Positions 25,781 to 36,196 are shown, numbered from the stretch's first letter. The stretch is 59,917 nt of DNA from Sedimentisphaerales bacterium (GCA_016936075.1 JAFGPS010000188.1:1-59917); one strand, 5' to 3'. The notes: generated from the letters alone by a model not told the origin. A program made the numbers and translations.

Positions 25781-26404
25781 TCAAGACATCTCTTCTGTTT
25801 TATCTAATTCATTGTCATTACAGCACTTGTGTTTTAATTTTTTTCTAAGAATTTTTAAACCCTCGTGAAAACATACGTAAAATACACTAATTGGGCAATT
25901 AGCTTTTTGTGCGGCTTCTTCATAGCTAACATTCTTAATTAGTATCAGTTTGCTCGCTTCTCGCGCTTTTTTGGGCATTTTGGCAATTATACTCTCTATT
26001 TCTTCGATTAGTTCTTTCGCCTGTGAATAGTTTCTTTGTTTTTCATCAATGATTTTGTCAGCAAGTTTTTTGTGTGACTTCACCAATTGAGTTTGTTTAT
26101 TCTTCCGCCGATAATAATCAGCAACCAAAGTCCTGGCAGTTCCATAAAGAAATGCCTTGTGATTTTGAATATTTTTATCTCTATTTTTACTTTGGTAGAT
26201 ATCAAGAAAGACTTGTTGTGTCAAATCCTCTACATCGTCAGGACTTTTTATCTTTCGTTTGATATACTTCTTAATTTCAGGATAATATTCGGTTTTTCCC
26301 ACTTCAAACAGTCTCGAAACAAGGTATTCAGTATTTCTGATTAAGTTATGGATTTTGAACAACTCGGTATATAAGCGCAGAAAATCCCTTAATTTATAAT
26401 GCAT
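25781..26404 (-). CDS. ECF-type RNA polymerase sigma factor
   Basis: The 207-aa protein has sigma-70 region 2 (YIKRKIKSPDDVEDLTQQVF, ending LDIYQ) and region 4 (MPKKAREASKLILIKNVSYE followed by a helix-turn-helix). It has no region 1 or 3, as expected for an ECF factor. The next gene on the strand is its zf-HC2/FecR anti-sigma factor. The cluster then continues with the Cys-rich precursor, LolA-like and C39-like genes, which are natural candidates for its regulon. No Shine-Dalgarno is seen. It is divergent from the glycogen-synthase-like gene. Confidence 0.88.
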   Translation of the reverse strand: MHYKLRDFLRLYTELFKIHNLIRNTEYLVSRLFEVGKTEYYPEIKKYIKRKIKSPDDVEDLTQQVFLDIYQSKNRDKNIQNHKAFLYGTARTLVADYYRRKNKQTQLVKSHKKLADKIIDEKQRNYSQAKELIEEIESIIAKMPKKAREASKLILIKNVSYEEAAQKANCPISVFYVCFHEGLKILRKKLKHKCCNDNELDKTEEMS

Positions 26405-26635
26405 AGCGTTTCTGAAAGGCCAAATGTTGATAAAAAAATTTAAAATTTATAAATATTTATTACCCATTCCTAAATCCTGATATTATAGGCCTATATCACC
26501 AAATCCCCAAAAAAGGAAGTCTATTAATCAATTCTGATTTGTACCCGGATAAACTGTTATCTATATTTTATATAGGAAAGCAGAGATACAACCCATTTTC
26601 AAAGTTATTTAGAAGAAGAAGGAAGGAAACTTGAT

Positions 26636-28405
26636 ATGGCCACTGAAACAACAGCAGTGCATGTAACGCATGAAACCGTAAGTAAAGTCGGCGGAATAGG
26701 AGCCGTTCTACATGGTTTTTTCACTTCAAAATCTTACCTTGAAGCAGTCGGAAGGTCGATACTCGTCGGACCTTTATTTACAACTGAAGGTTCTGCGCAT
26801 GAAAGACTCGGTGAGAATAGCGAAGTACTGTATTCTTCCATAGACAGTTTTTCAAATACCGGTTATGCTCATGCCTTCCACAAAATCGAAAACACTTATA
26901 ACGCTGGCATAATCTACGGCAGACGAACATTTACCGATAAAAAAACAGGAATTACAAGCTCTCCTGAAGTTATTCTCATCGATATAAGGCACATGGACAA
27001 GGGGCCAATCAACGAATTCAAAAGACGTATTTTTGAAAAATTCGGTGTCAAAAGCAACCTGTTTGAACATCTCTGGGAATATGAACAATATATCAGGATT
27101 GCGCCAGTAGCAATTGAAGTTCTAAAGGCAATCGGAGCGGCTGATGATTCAACTGTTGTTATGTCACATGAGTTCATGGGAATGCCGACTGTGTTGGCTG
27201 CCATCCTCGAAACAAACTGTAATTTTAGAACCATATTTTATGCACACGAAGTAGCAACTATGCGCCGTATCGTAGAGGAACATCCGGGACATGATACAAT
27301 GTTTTATAATGCAATGCATAAAGCTCATGATGAAGAGCTTTACGTTAATGAAGTCATGGGCGATCAAAGTGATTATTTCAAACATTCTCTTGTTGAAGCC
27401 TCTAAATATTGCGACCGAATATGTGCAGTAGGCGATTATGTAATGGACGAACTGCGCTTTCTGGCACCTGAATTCGATAATGCTGCAATAGATATAGTGT
27501 ATAACGGCATACCGGCATACGAAATAACGATTGAAGAAAAACTCAATTCAAAAATAAAATTGCAGAAATACTGCGAAAATCTTTTAGGATACAGACCGGA
27601 CTATATTTTCACACACGTGACAAGGCTTGTGCGAAGCAAGGGAATGTGGCGTGACTTGCGAGTTCTTGAGCATATGGACAAGGAATTTTTAACACAGGGT
27701 AAAACCGCAGTTTTATTCGTTCTTTCAACTGAAGTCGGTCCTCGCCGAAGTCAGGATATATACCAAATGGAGACTGACTATAAGTGGCCCATAGCGCATC
27801 GAGAAGGCTGGCCCGACCTTTCCGGCGGAGAAGCGAATTACTATACAGCAATCCAGGAATTCAATGCGAAAAGTAGAAACATAAAAGTTATCTTTATAAA
27901 TCAATTCGGTTTCGAACCCAAAAAATGCGGACATAAAATGCCGGATGATATGGAATTCATGGACATAAGGAGAGGCTCTGATGTTGAATTCGGACAAAGT
28001 ATCTACGAACCGTTCGGTATAGCACAACTTGAGCCGCTAACATTCGGTGGAATTTGTGTATTTACAAATGTATGCGGATGCGCAGGCTTCCTTCGTGACA
28101 CTACAAGCGGCGTACCAGTCAAAAACGCTATCGTTGCTAACTATACAGATCTTGCAGTCTCATGTTATGATAACCTTGAGGACATTTTGCAAATTAATCG
28201 CCCGATACGCGACAAAATAGAAGCAAATGAAAGCAAGAGAGTTGCTATGCAAATCTGCTCACGTCTTCCTAAAAACGACGATGAGACAGAAGAATTGCTA
28301 AAAACCGGTTACGAGCTTGCTCGAAAAATGAGTTGGGACATAGTTGTTCAACACTATGTCTTACCCGGCCTTCATAGTATAACAGAAAAACTCGAGGTCG
28401 TATAA
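26636..28405 (+). CDS. Glycogen/starch-synthase-like glycosyltransferase (GT-B)
   Basis: This 589-aa protein has no signal peptide. The N-terminal SKVGGIGAVLHGF corresponds to the K-x-G-G-L glucosyl-donor loop of glycogen synthases. The C-terminal half has VTRLVRSKGMWRDLRVLEHM and the E-x7-E type segment YEPFGIAQLEPLTFGG, as in GT-B retaining enzymes. It probably elongates alpha-glucan or a related polymer from a nucleotide sugar. Donor and product are not certain, because the protein is longer than bacterial GlgA and has insertions. GAAGGAAAC precedes the ATG. No other glycogen genes are adjacent. Confidence 0.75.
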   Translation: MATETTAVHVTHETVSKVGGIGAVLHGFFTSKSYLEAVGRSILVGPLFTTEGSAHERLGENSEVLYSSIDSFSNTGYAHAFHKIENTYNAGIIYGRRTFTDKKTGITSSPEVILIDIRHMDKGPINEFKRRIFEKFGVKSNLFEHLWEYEQYIRIAPVAIEVLKAIGAADDSTVVMSHEFMGMPTVLAAILETNCNFRTIFYAHEVATMRRIVEEHPGHDTMFYNAMHKAHDEELYVNEVMGDQSDYFKHSLVEASKYCDRICAVGDYVMDELRFLAPEFDNAAIDIVYNGIPAYEITIEEKLNSKIKLQKYCENLLGYRPDYIFTHVTRLVRSKGMWRDLRVLEHMDKEFLTQGKTAVLFVLSTEVGPRRSQDIYQMETDYKWPIAHREGWPDLSGGEANYYTAIQEFNAKSRNIKVIFINQFGFEPKKCGHKMPDDMEFMDIRRGSDVEFGQSIYEPFGIAQLEPLTFGGICVFTNVCGCAGFLRDTTSGVPVKNAIVANYTDLAVSCYDNLEDILQINRPIRDKIEANESKRVAMQICSRLPKNDDETEELLKTGYELARKMSWDIVVQHYVLPGLHSITEKLEVV

Positions 28406-28509
28406 GATACCTACTTACAAGTGTTTATATAAACTTCGTTACACTTTATGGAACAGTCCTATAAACACAGAACTGCTCTATCCTCATCTTTTGAACCTGC
28501 CGAAAAAAC

Positions 28510-28538
28510 TTGAAAAAAAGTCTCTTTTTTGATAGAAT
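28510..28538 (+). promoter_or_regulatory. Promoter upstream of the subtilisin gene
   Basis: TTGAAA (28510-28515) and TAGAAT (28533-28538) have 17-base spacing and match sigma-70-type boxes well. The preferred start codon at 28655 lies about 110 bases downstream, so the mRNA would have a real 5' leader. Confidence 0.5.
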
Positions 28539-28654
28539 AAGGGGTAATAATTTTGAGGCAGGGTATTTTTTTCGTAATGCGTATATCGTCTTACGTATTG
28601 CGTAGCTGCTGTTTATACTATATGACAAATATATGCGGGTGTGTTACCGAATAT

Positions 28655-31600
28655 ATGAAGAAGATATTTCTATCACTTGTGGCTGTTTTTTTGCTTTTCG
28701 GCGTATCAACTACGCGAGCGGATAATAATTCCGATAGATATATCCCTGACCGGATAATCGTAAAATTAAAAAGTTCAATCGCTCCGACAATTCGCAATAA
28801 CCTTTCAACTCAGAGAACTGTTAATCTCTTACATTTACTTCAAGGTTTAAGTCAATATCGTGTTAAAAAAATCAGTCCTGTTATCAGGAATTTCCAAAAC
28901 AATAATCATTCCAAACGATTGATGCATGGGCTGGAAGCCCATGCCACGAAGGAGTCTGATCTTGGCCGCATTTTCACAATTGAGCTTGATTTACAATCTG
29001 GACAAACGTTTGAAAAGGCTCTCGAAGCTTACAAAAATAATCCTGACATAGAATACGCGGAACCTGATTATTATGTCACGATAGATTCCACCCCTAATGA
29101 CCCTGTTTATTATGCACAATGGTCGTTGAGTAAAATTGAAGCGGCTAAAGCATGGGACATTTACACAGGAAATCGCAATACTATTGTTGCCGTCATAGAT
29201 ACAGGCGTGGATTATAATCATCCTGATCTGCTAAACAATATGTGGGTCAACAAAGCGGAATTAAACGGAACAGAGGGAGTCGATGACGATAAGAATGGTT
29301 ACATCGACGATATTCATGGCTATAACTTTATTTATCGAAATAGTGACCCGATAGATGATTATGGTCACGGGACACATTGCGCCGGTGTCATAGCCGCAGA
29401 AGGAAATAACAATCGCGATATTTCAGGAATTTGCTGGAACGCAAGTATAATGGCACTGAAATTCATTGGCTCGCTCGGAAATGGAAGTGTTTCCGATGCA
29501 GTACTCGCTCATTATTACGCGGTTGAAGCTGGAGCTGATGTCATTTCAAATAGCTGGAGTTTAAGCGAAGATTCGCAGGCACTGCGTGACGTGATTAATT
29601 ACGCAAACAGTCAGGGAGTAATTGTCGTAGCCGCCGCGGGAAATTATAACTCAAGTACGGTGCGCTACCCCGCCGCTTTTGAAAATGTTATATCTGTAGC
29701 AGCGACGAATACGATTGACAGCAGGTGGTACTATTCGAGCTATGGCAACTGGGTCGATATTGCAGCTCCCGGAATGAATATTTTATCATTGCTCGCTAAT
29801 GGTACTATAACAGGGACTCCTTATAACGATTATATAACTTACTTATCAGGCACTTCTACAGCATGTCCCCATATAGCGGGAGCATGTGCCCTGCTGCTTT
29901 CAGCGAATCCTTATTTAACACCTTCACAGGTTGAAAACATCCTCACAAGAACTACTGATCCGTTACCGAATGGAATTTGCTCATCGGGAAGATTAAATCT
30001 TTATAAAGCAATTCAGGAAGCGGTTCCATCCCAAGGATATATAAGTTTCGACCGCTCATATTATACTTCTAACGATACGATAAATATTTTATTAGTGGAT
30101 AATAACCTGAAAGAAAATACAAGCCAGACAATTTCAGTTATGACTTCCAACATAAACGATTTGGAAGATATTATCCTTACACAAACCGAACCGGGTCTTG
30201 GCGTTTTCACAGGAAAAATACATACAAGTTCAGAAACGCCTATACAAAAAGATGGGACACTACAGACAGGATCAGGACAGGTTGTCACCGCGATATATTT
30301 CGATACATATACAGGCTCAGATACAACTCCAGAGCCTGCGACAACAACTGCTTACATCGATAGTGAATCCCCTGTATTGGAACAGATTCAGGTTGAAACG
30401 CAAAATCGAAATGCAATAATTACATTCCAGACTAACGAGCCGACAAAAGCCGAGTTATACTACAATACAGCCGATGCAAACTCTTATAGTTATTCAAAAG
30501 ACAACCTGATAATTTCCGAAACGCATACAATAACGTTACAGCCTCTTGCTCTTAATACTAATTATAAGTTTGTAATTGATTTATATGACAAGGCAGGAAA
30601 TTACACAATCGCAGACAATAACGGCTATGGTTATTCTTTCTCAACTTCGCCTGAGTATATCGAGTTCATAGTTCCTGACAACTACCCTACCATTCAGGCA
30701 GCGATAGATGATGCATCTGACGGTGACACAATTATCGTCACTGATGGTATTTATACAGGCGAAGGTAATTACGATATAGACTTTAAAGGAAAATCAGTCA
30801 CGCTGAAAAGTGAAAACGGCCCGAAGAACTGTATTATAGACTGTTCGAAATTCAGCAGAGCTTTCGATTTTCATCGCGGCGAAGACGCAAACAGTATTCT
30901 CTATGGCTTTACAATCCAAAACGGCTCGATTGATGACTACGGCGGAGCTATTATTTGCAGCGTGAGCAGTCCAACGATTAAGAATTGTATCTTTCTCGGA
31001 AATTACGCAACCGAATACGGCGGAGCTATTATGAATATATACTCAAGCTCTCCTGTGATTTACGATTGCATATTCCAGGGCAATTCCGTCGGTTCTGGTT
31101 CTTCTTCAATCGCCAATGGCGGTGCAATCTGTAATATGGTTAATAGTAGTGCGACTATCGTTAACTGTACATTTAAAAATAATTGGGCAATATATTCCGG
31201 CGGTGCAATCTATAACGAAGAAAACTGCAACCCAACGATAATAAAATGCAATTTCAATACAAACAACGCTCAGCATGGAGGCGCAATTTATAACTACAAC
31301 AATTGCAATCCTCTTATAACAAATTCCATCATGAGTAAAAATTCCGCTCAATACGGCGGTGCAATAAAAAACTCCGAAGCACAGGTCACTTTAATTAACT
31401 GCACTCTAACAGAAAATTACGGCGACCTTGGAGGCGGAATCTGGAACGCATGGAACGGTGCATCGGAGCTTCTTAATTGCATACTTTGGAACAATAGCGA
31501 CCAATACGGCAAAAGCGAAGCAGCACAAATTGACGGCTCCCCTGTTTTGCCCGGTATGACTTCACCCGACCAACCTGTCACAAAGATAAACTATTGCTGC

Positions 31601-32113
31601 ATCGAAGGTCTCAGCGGCAATACTGGTGGTATAGGAAATATTTCGGATGACCCGCTGTTTTATAATCCAGACTCGAACGATTATCATCTTAAAAGTCAGG
31701 GCTGGCGATGGAGCGAGGAACAACAAAGCTGGAACCATGACGATGTCACAAGTCACTGCATAGACGCAGGTAATCCCGGCTCGCCTTTATTCGATGAACC
31801 TGTAAATATCGATGGTGATATTTCTAATCATTGGGGACGGAACGTGCGCATAAACATAGGCGCTTACGGCGGCACAGCCGAAGCAAGTATAGCTCAGCCC
31901 GACTTTAGATTGCTTGCAGACATCAATAATGACGGCATTGTAAATATAAAAGACTATGCAATACAAACGAGATTCAATGCTCAGAATTCCGAAACGAGCG
32001 ACGAACGACTAATGACAAGCTGCGAATATGGCGATTTAGACCGCAATGGCCAAACTACACTCGCCGATATAGCTATTTTATCTAACCAGTGGCTGCAAAC
32101 TTCAAATCAATAA
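28655..32113 (+). CDS. Secreted subtilisin-like protease with beta-helix and dockerin
   Basis: I start at 28655, where a signal peptide begins (MKKIFLSLVAVFLLFG); the open frame reaches back to 28553 without a signal-like start. The 1152-aa product has a fervidolysin-type prodomain (about residues 25-140) and an S8 catalytic domain with Asp182, His238 and Ser401 (AVIDTGVDYNHPD, GHGTHCAG, SGTSTACPHIAG). An fn3-like domain follows, then a parallel beta-helix (VPDNYPTIQAAIDDA, GGAIYN-type rungs) and a C-terminal dockerin (LADINNDGIVNIKDYAIQ and YGDLDRNGQTTLADI). It likely works at the surface or is released. A REP-like palindrome lies inside the prodomain coding region. Confidence 0.9.
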   Translation: MKKIFLSLVAVFLLFGVSTTRADNNSDRYIPDRIIVKLKSSIAPTIRNNLSTQRTVNLLHLLQGLSQYRVKKISPVIRNFQNNNHSKRLMHGLEAHATKESDLGRIFTIELDLQSGQTFEKALEAYKNNPDIEYAEPDYYVTIDSTPNDPVYYAQWSLSKIEAAKAWDIYTGNRNTIVAVIDTGVDYNHPDLLNNMWVNKAELNGTEGVDDDKNGYIDDIHGYNFIYRNSDPIDDYGHGTHCAGVIAAEGNNNRDISGICWNASIMALKFIGSLGNGSVSDAVLAHYYAVEAGADVISNSWSLSEDSQALRDVINYANSQGVIVVAAAGNYNSSTVRYPAAFENVISVAATNTIDSRWYYSSYGNWVDIAAPGMNILSLLANGTITGTPYNDYITYLSGTSTACPHIAGACALLLSANPYLTPSQVENILTRTTDPLPNGICSSGRLNLYKAIQEAVPSQGYISFDRSYYTSNDTINILLVDNNLKENTSQTISVMTSNINDLEDIILTQTEPGLGVFTGKIHTSSETPIQKDGTLQTGSGQVVTAIYFDTYTGSDTTPEPATTTAYIDSESPVLEQIQVETQNRNAIITFQTNEPTKAELYYNTADANSYSYSKDNLIISETHTITLQPLALNTNYKFVIDLYDKAGNYTIADNNGYGYSFSTSPEYIEFIVPDNYPTIQAAIDDASDGDTIIVTDGIYTGEGNYDIDFKGKSVTLKSENGPKNCIIDCSKFSRAFDFHRGEDANSILYGFTIQNGSIDDYGGAIICSVSSPTIKNCIFLGNYATEYGGAIMNIYSSSPVIYDCIFQGNSVGSGSSSIANGGAICNMVNSSATIVNCTFKNNWAIYSGGAIYNEENCNPTIIKCNFNTNNAQHGGAIYNYNNCNPLITNSIMSKNSAQYGGAIKNSEAQVTLINCTLTENYGDLGGGIWNAWNGASELLNCILWNNSDQYGKSEAAQIDGSPVLPGMTSPDQPVTKINYCCIEGLSGNTGGIGNISDDPLFYNPDSNDYHLKSQGWRWSEEQQSWNHDDVTSHCIDAGNPGSPLFDEPVNIDGDISNHWGRNVRINIGAYGGTAEASIAQPDFRLLADINNDGIVNIKDYAIQTRFNAQNSETSDERLMTSCEYGDLDRNGQTTLADIAILSNQWLQTSNQ
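28924..28944. repeat. REP-like palindrome inside the subtilisin coding region
   Basis: GCATGGGCT and AGCCCATGC form a perfect 9-bp stem around a GGA loop, followed by CAC. It encodes part of MHGLEAHA in the prodomain. The sequence is like the intergenic CATGGGCTGGAAGCCCATG elements found in many genomes, here kept in frame. Confidence 0.6.
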
Positions 32114-32230
32114 AATCCAGACCAGGTCATTACTTATAATTTCTTTTAAAATATTATTGAACTAATTGAATAATTGATATATATTATTAGTAATAATATT
32201 GATTTATTATAGTTTTTAAGGGACTGGAAA

Positions 32231-35200
32231 ATGAGAGCAAAAATCATTATTTTAACGAGTATTTTATCCGTAATATTTTGTACACAAGCAGCCGCTACAG
32301 TTCTCTATGTCGATGATGATGCAAATGGTATCAAAAACGGTACAAGCTGGGAAAATGCTTATACTAATTTGCAGGATGCAATCGCTGGCGTTCAAAGCGT
32401 TATAAAGCCTGTCGAAATTCGTGTAGCAAAGGGAACTTATACGCCAGATTTGGGAACAGGTTTTACACAAGGTGACAGAGAAGCCACTTTCCAGCTAATT
32501 AATAACATTAGTATAGTCGGAGGTTATGCAGGTCTGGGACATACCGATCCAAATGCACGTGATATCGAACTCTACGAAACAATTCTCAGTGGCGACTTAA
32601 ATAACGATGACGTTGAGAATCCAAATACGAATACTCTAATCCATGAACAAAGCCGAGCAGACAACAGCTTTCGTGTTATTACATGTAGATCTATACAAGC
32701 ATCAACACGCATAGATGGTTTCACTATCAGGGCAGGAAATGCTAACGATACATCCTATCAAAATGGTAGTGGAATATATAATTATTACAGCGATACGACT
32801 GTAAGAAACTGCACATTTATCGAAAATTCAGCATCCAATGGCGGCGGAATTTACAATTATAGTTGTGAACCGACAATTACAAACTGCAAATTTCTTGATA
32901 ATATGGCAGATAATGATGGCGGCGGAATATATAATTATCGCAGTAATATCACTCTAACCAACTGTACAATAAATGGAAACATAACTGTAGGAGACGGCAG
33001 CGGGATATTTAATAGTTCCTGTAATCCTACTCTTACAAACTGTACATTCAGCTCGAACACGTCACAATCTGATGGAGGCGGAATATTTAATGATTATAGT
33101 GACCCAGAAATAACCGACTGTTCATTCAGTTCAAACCAAGCGTTAAATGACGGAGGCGGAATAAATAATTATAATGATAGCGGTCCGACAATTACAAACT
33201 GTACTTTCAGCGAAAACATAGCAAATTCTTCCGGAGCTGGAATATACAATTCATATCTGAGCAGTCCCCAAATTACTTCATGCAGCTTCACAGGAAATTA
33301 TGCTCATAATGGTGGCGGAATTTACAATTATCATAATAGCGATCCTACAATTACTAACTGCGCTTTCAGCAAAAATAAAGCAGATTCTTCCGGAGCCGGA
33401 ACATATAATTATAGTAATAGCAATCCGGCAATAACAAACTGTACATACACCGAAAACACTTCCATCAGTTACGGCGGTGGAATTTATAATTATCATAGCA
33501 GGCCAGCAATTACAAACTGCTCTTTTAATATGAATTATGCAAATAAAGGAGGTGGTTTGATCAACAATTCCAATAGCAATCCAACGCTGGTTTCTTGTTC
33601 ATTCATTGAAAATGCGAGTAGACATGGTGGTGGAATATATAATTATAATAATAGCAAGCCTATAATTACAGACTGCACTTTCAGCAAAAATACAGCAGAT
33701 TCTTCTGGTGGCGGAATATACAATGATAATAGCAGTCCCACACTTACTAACTGTTTATTGACTCGAAATACTTCAGAGAATATTGCAGGCGGAATTTACA
33801 ATTATAATAACAGCAATCCTGAAATTATTAATTGCATGCTAAGTAAGAATCAGGCAGTAAATTATGCTGGCGGAATGTATAATCTCAGCAGCAATCCTGA
33901 AATTACTAACTGTATCTTCAATGAAAACACTTCAGAAAATGATGGTGGTGGAATGTACAATGATGAAAGCAATCCTGCTTTAATAAGTTGCACATTTAGA
34001 AGAAATTATGCAGAAGTTAGCGGCGGAGGAATGTATAATCTATCATCAAACATTTCTTCAATCGAAAAGTGTCTGTTCAGCAGCAATATTGCAGAATATA
34101 GCGGCGGCGCAATGTACAATGATAAATGTACTACTACACTGCCTTATTCCATATTCATTGGCAATTCCGCACAATACGGCGGTGGTATCAATAACACTGA
34201 GAATTCAAATATAACAATACTTAACTGTACATTTGAAGGAAATTTATCACTTTATGGCGATGCTGTAAGCTGCTTCTCAAGTTCGGAACCTGAAGATGAT
34301 GTACCGCCAGGCAGTGTTAAACTGACAAACTGTATTCTTTGGGATGAAGGCGAAGAAATATATAATGACAGCAACTCGACGATTACTATTGCTTACTGTG
34401 ATGTTAAGGGCGGCCAAAGTAATTCATATGATCAAAATGAAAAAATTATCTGGGGCGAAGGTAACATTGAAACTGATCCATGTTTTGCTGATCCCGGTTA
34501 TTGGAACTTGAACCAAACGCCCGAAGAGGCAAATGATGACTTTTATATCGAAGGAGATTATCATCTGAAATCGCAGGCAGGCAGATTTCAGCAGAACAGT
34601 CAAAGCTGGGTAATAGACGATGTTACAAGCTTATGTATCGACGCAGGAGACCCAATCATTCCATTATGCCTTGAGCCGTATCCAAATGGAAATAGAACAA
34701 ATATGGGAGTTTACGCCGGAACTAACGAAGCAAGCAAATCGCTATATTATATTAATTATTTTAGTAAGGCTGATTGCCCGGAACCTGATAATGGCTTCGT
34801 TGGGGCGATTCTGGATCCTATGTTATGCTGGTCATCAGATGCAAATGTAATTGAGCATGAATTATATTTCGGAATAGATGTATTCCCACCGTTTTTAAGA
34901 AAACAATATGAAACAGAGTTCGATCCGGGAGCATTACAACCATATACACAATATTATTGGCGTGTCGATGATATAGATAATTCGCTCAATAGGGTAACCG
35001 GAGATATCTGGACTTTTAAAACAGGATATTACTCTGGTTATCCTTATAATCAGAATCCTCGTAATGGTACTGTAAATGTGCCATATTACGTTACATTAAC
35101 ATGGAATCCAAGTACAAACAATTATGGTCGTTACTATAATTATAATGTCTATTTAGGAACAGATTTCAATGATGTTTATAACGCAACTGAAGACAATCCT

Positions 35201-36157
35201 TTAGATGTACTGGCTCACTCCAGCACGTATGGAATTGATGCAAATTACTATAATCCAAGTGGCCTTAAATTCAATCAGACATATTACTGGCGTATTGATG
35301 AGAATAGCGGCGGCGGCAGTCGTTCTGGTCTTATAACATCTAAAGGTAATGTCTGGAGTTTTACTACCGGCTCTAAACCAATTCATGCTTACTATCCATA
35401 TCCTGCAGATAACGCGACAGACGTTTCCAATGATATTATTCTAAGCTGGTCACCCGGTTCAATAAATCCGGCTGCTTATGACGTGTATTTTGGTGCTCGT
35501 TTCGATGATGTAAACGAAGCTACTATTACGAATACGCTTGACGTACTTGTTTCTGCTGGACAAGAGCCTAATTATTATAATCCAGGCTTACTTGAATATA
35601 ATAAGTTATATTTCTGGCGTGTGGATGAAATAGGTAGTGATGGAAAAATAACCAAAAGTGATATTTGGTCATTTTCAACTAAATATCAATATCCTAAATC
35701 AAGAGCATGTTTCCCTGCTGAGACTCCTGTTTGGGCCGATGGGAAAATGGTGGAAATCTCAAAAGTTATTGCAGGACAGATAGTTGGTAAAGCTGATTCT
35801 ACCATATCAACATCCGGCTCAATTAAAGGACTCCAGGAACATGGCGCAGGAATGAATCCATGCTATGAAATGACTCTTGAAAGTGGAAATACTATTACAA
35901 TAGTTCATTCGCATTACTTCATGACAACTTCTGGCCAGTGGAAAAAGATTGAAGAATTGTCAGCCGGTATGCAATTGCAAACAATGAACGGCCAGATTAC
36001 TATTAAAAGCGTTATAAAGAAAGCAAAACCATTCTTGGGCAAATCATACAATCTAATGCTCGACGGTTCAGAGCAATACTTTATTGGTATAGATGGAGTC
36101 ATAGCTCTCGATTGCAGTAACAAAACATGGGAAATTCTCGAAGAAGCCCGAAAATAA
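32231..36157 (+). CDS. Giant secreted beta-helix protein with C-terminal Hint domain
   Basis: The 1308-aa product has a signal peptide (MRAKIIILTSILSVIF, ending AAAT) and an opening VLYVDDDANG-x-SWENAYTNLQDAI typical of planctomycete right-handed beta-helices. Some 20 rungs of the type GGGIYNYNNSNPTITNCTFS follow to about residue 750. Three fn3-like domains come next (YYWRVD repeats). Residues 1160-1295 form a Hint/intein-like domain: Cys1160 in ACFPAETPVW, the B-block IVHSHYFMTTSGQW, and the end IDGVIALDCS. The usual His-Asn before the last Cys is Leu-Asp. The Hint part may drive self-cleavage or cross-linking at the cell surface. Confidence 0.88.
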   Translation: MRAKIIILTSILSVIFCTQAAATVLYVDDDANGIKNGTSWENAYTNLQDAIAGVQSVIKPVEIRVAKGTYTPDLGTGFTQGDREATFQLINNISIVGGYAGLGHTDPNARDIELYETILSGDLNNDDVENPNTNTLIHEQSRADNSFRVITCRSIQASTRIDGFTIRAGNANDTSYQNGSGIYNYYSDTTVRNCTFIENSASNGGGIYNYSCEPTITNCKFLDNMADNDGGGIYNYRSNITLTNCTINGNITVGDGSGIFNSSCNPTLTNCTFSSNTSQSDGGGIFNDYSDPEITDCSFSSNQALNDGGGINNYNDSGPTITNCTFSENIANSSGAGIYNSYLSSPQITSCSFTGNYAHNGGGIYNYHNSDPTITNCAFSKNKADSSGAGTYNYSNSNPAITNCTYTENTSISYGGGIYNYHSRPAITNCSFNMNYANKGGGLINNSNSNPTLVSCSFIENASRHGGGIYNYNNSKPIITDCTFSKNTADSSGGGIYNDNSSPTLTNCLLTRNTSENIAGGIYNYNNSNPEIINCMLSKNQAVNYAGGMYNLSSNPEITNCIFNENTSENDGGGMYNDESNPALISCTFRRNYAEVSGGGMYNLSSNISSIEKCLFSSNIAEYSGGAMYNDKCTTTLPYSIFIGNSAQYGGGINNTENSNITILNCTFEGNLSLYGDAVSCFSSSEPEDDVPPGSVKLTNCILWDEGEEIYNDSNSTITIAYCDVKGGQSNSYDQNEKIIWGEGNIETDPCFADPGYWNLNQTPEEANDDFYIEGDYHLKSQAGRFQQNSQSWVIDDVTSLCIDAGDPIIPLCLEPYPNGNRTNMGVYAGTNEASKSLYYINYFSKADCPEPDNGFVGAILDPMLCWSSDANVIEHELYFGIDVFPPFLRKQYETEFDPGALQPYTQYYWRVDDIDNSLNRVTGDIWTFKTGYYSGYPYNQNPRNGTVNVPYYVTLTWNPSTNNYGRYYNYNVYLGTDFNDVYNATEDNPLDVLAHSSTYGIDANYYNPSGLKFNQTYYWRIDENSGGGSRSGLITSKGNVWSFTTGSKPIHAYYPYPADNATDVSNDIILSWSPGSINPAAYDVYFGARFDDVNEATITNTLDVLVSAGQEPNYYNPGLLEYNKLYFWRVDEIGSDGKITKSDIWSFSTKYQYPKSRACFPAETPVWADGKMVEISKVIAGQIVGKADSTISTSGSIKGLQEHGAGMNPCYEMTLESGNTITIVHSHYFMTTSGQWKKIEELSAGMQLQTMNGQITIKSVIKKAKPFLGKSYNLMLDGSEQYFIGIDGVIALDCSNKTWEILEEARK

Positions 36158-36196
36158 TTTCCAGTTATTTTTATAATATAAATTAACTGATGACTA

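Noticed and set aside
32750-34250. Possible CRISPR-like or satellite repeat array
   Set aside because: The periodic DNA is the coding sequence of beta-helix rungs (GGGIYNY...TNCTF); unit lengths vary and no constant repeat/spacer pattern exists.
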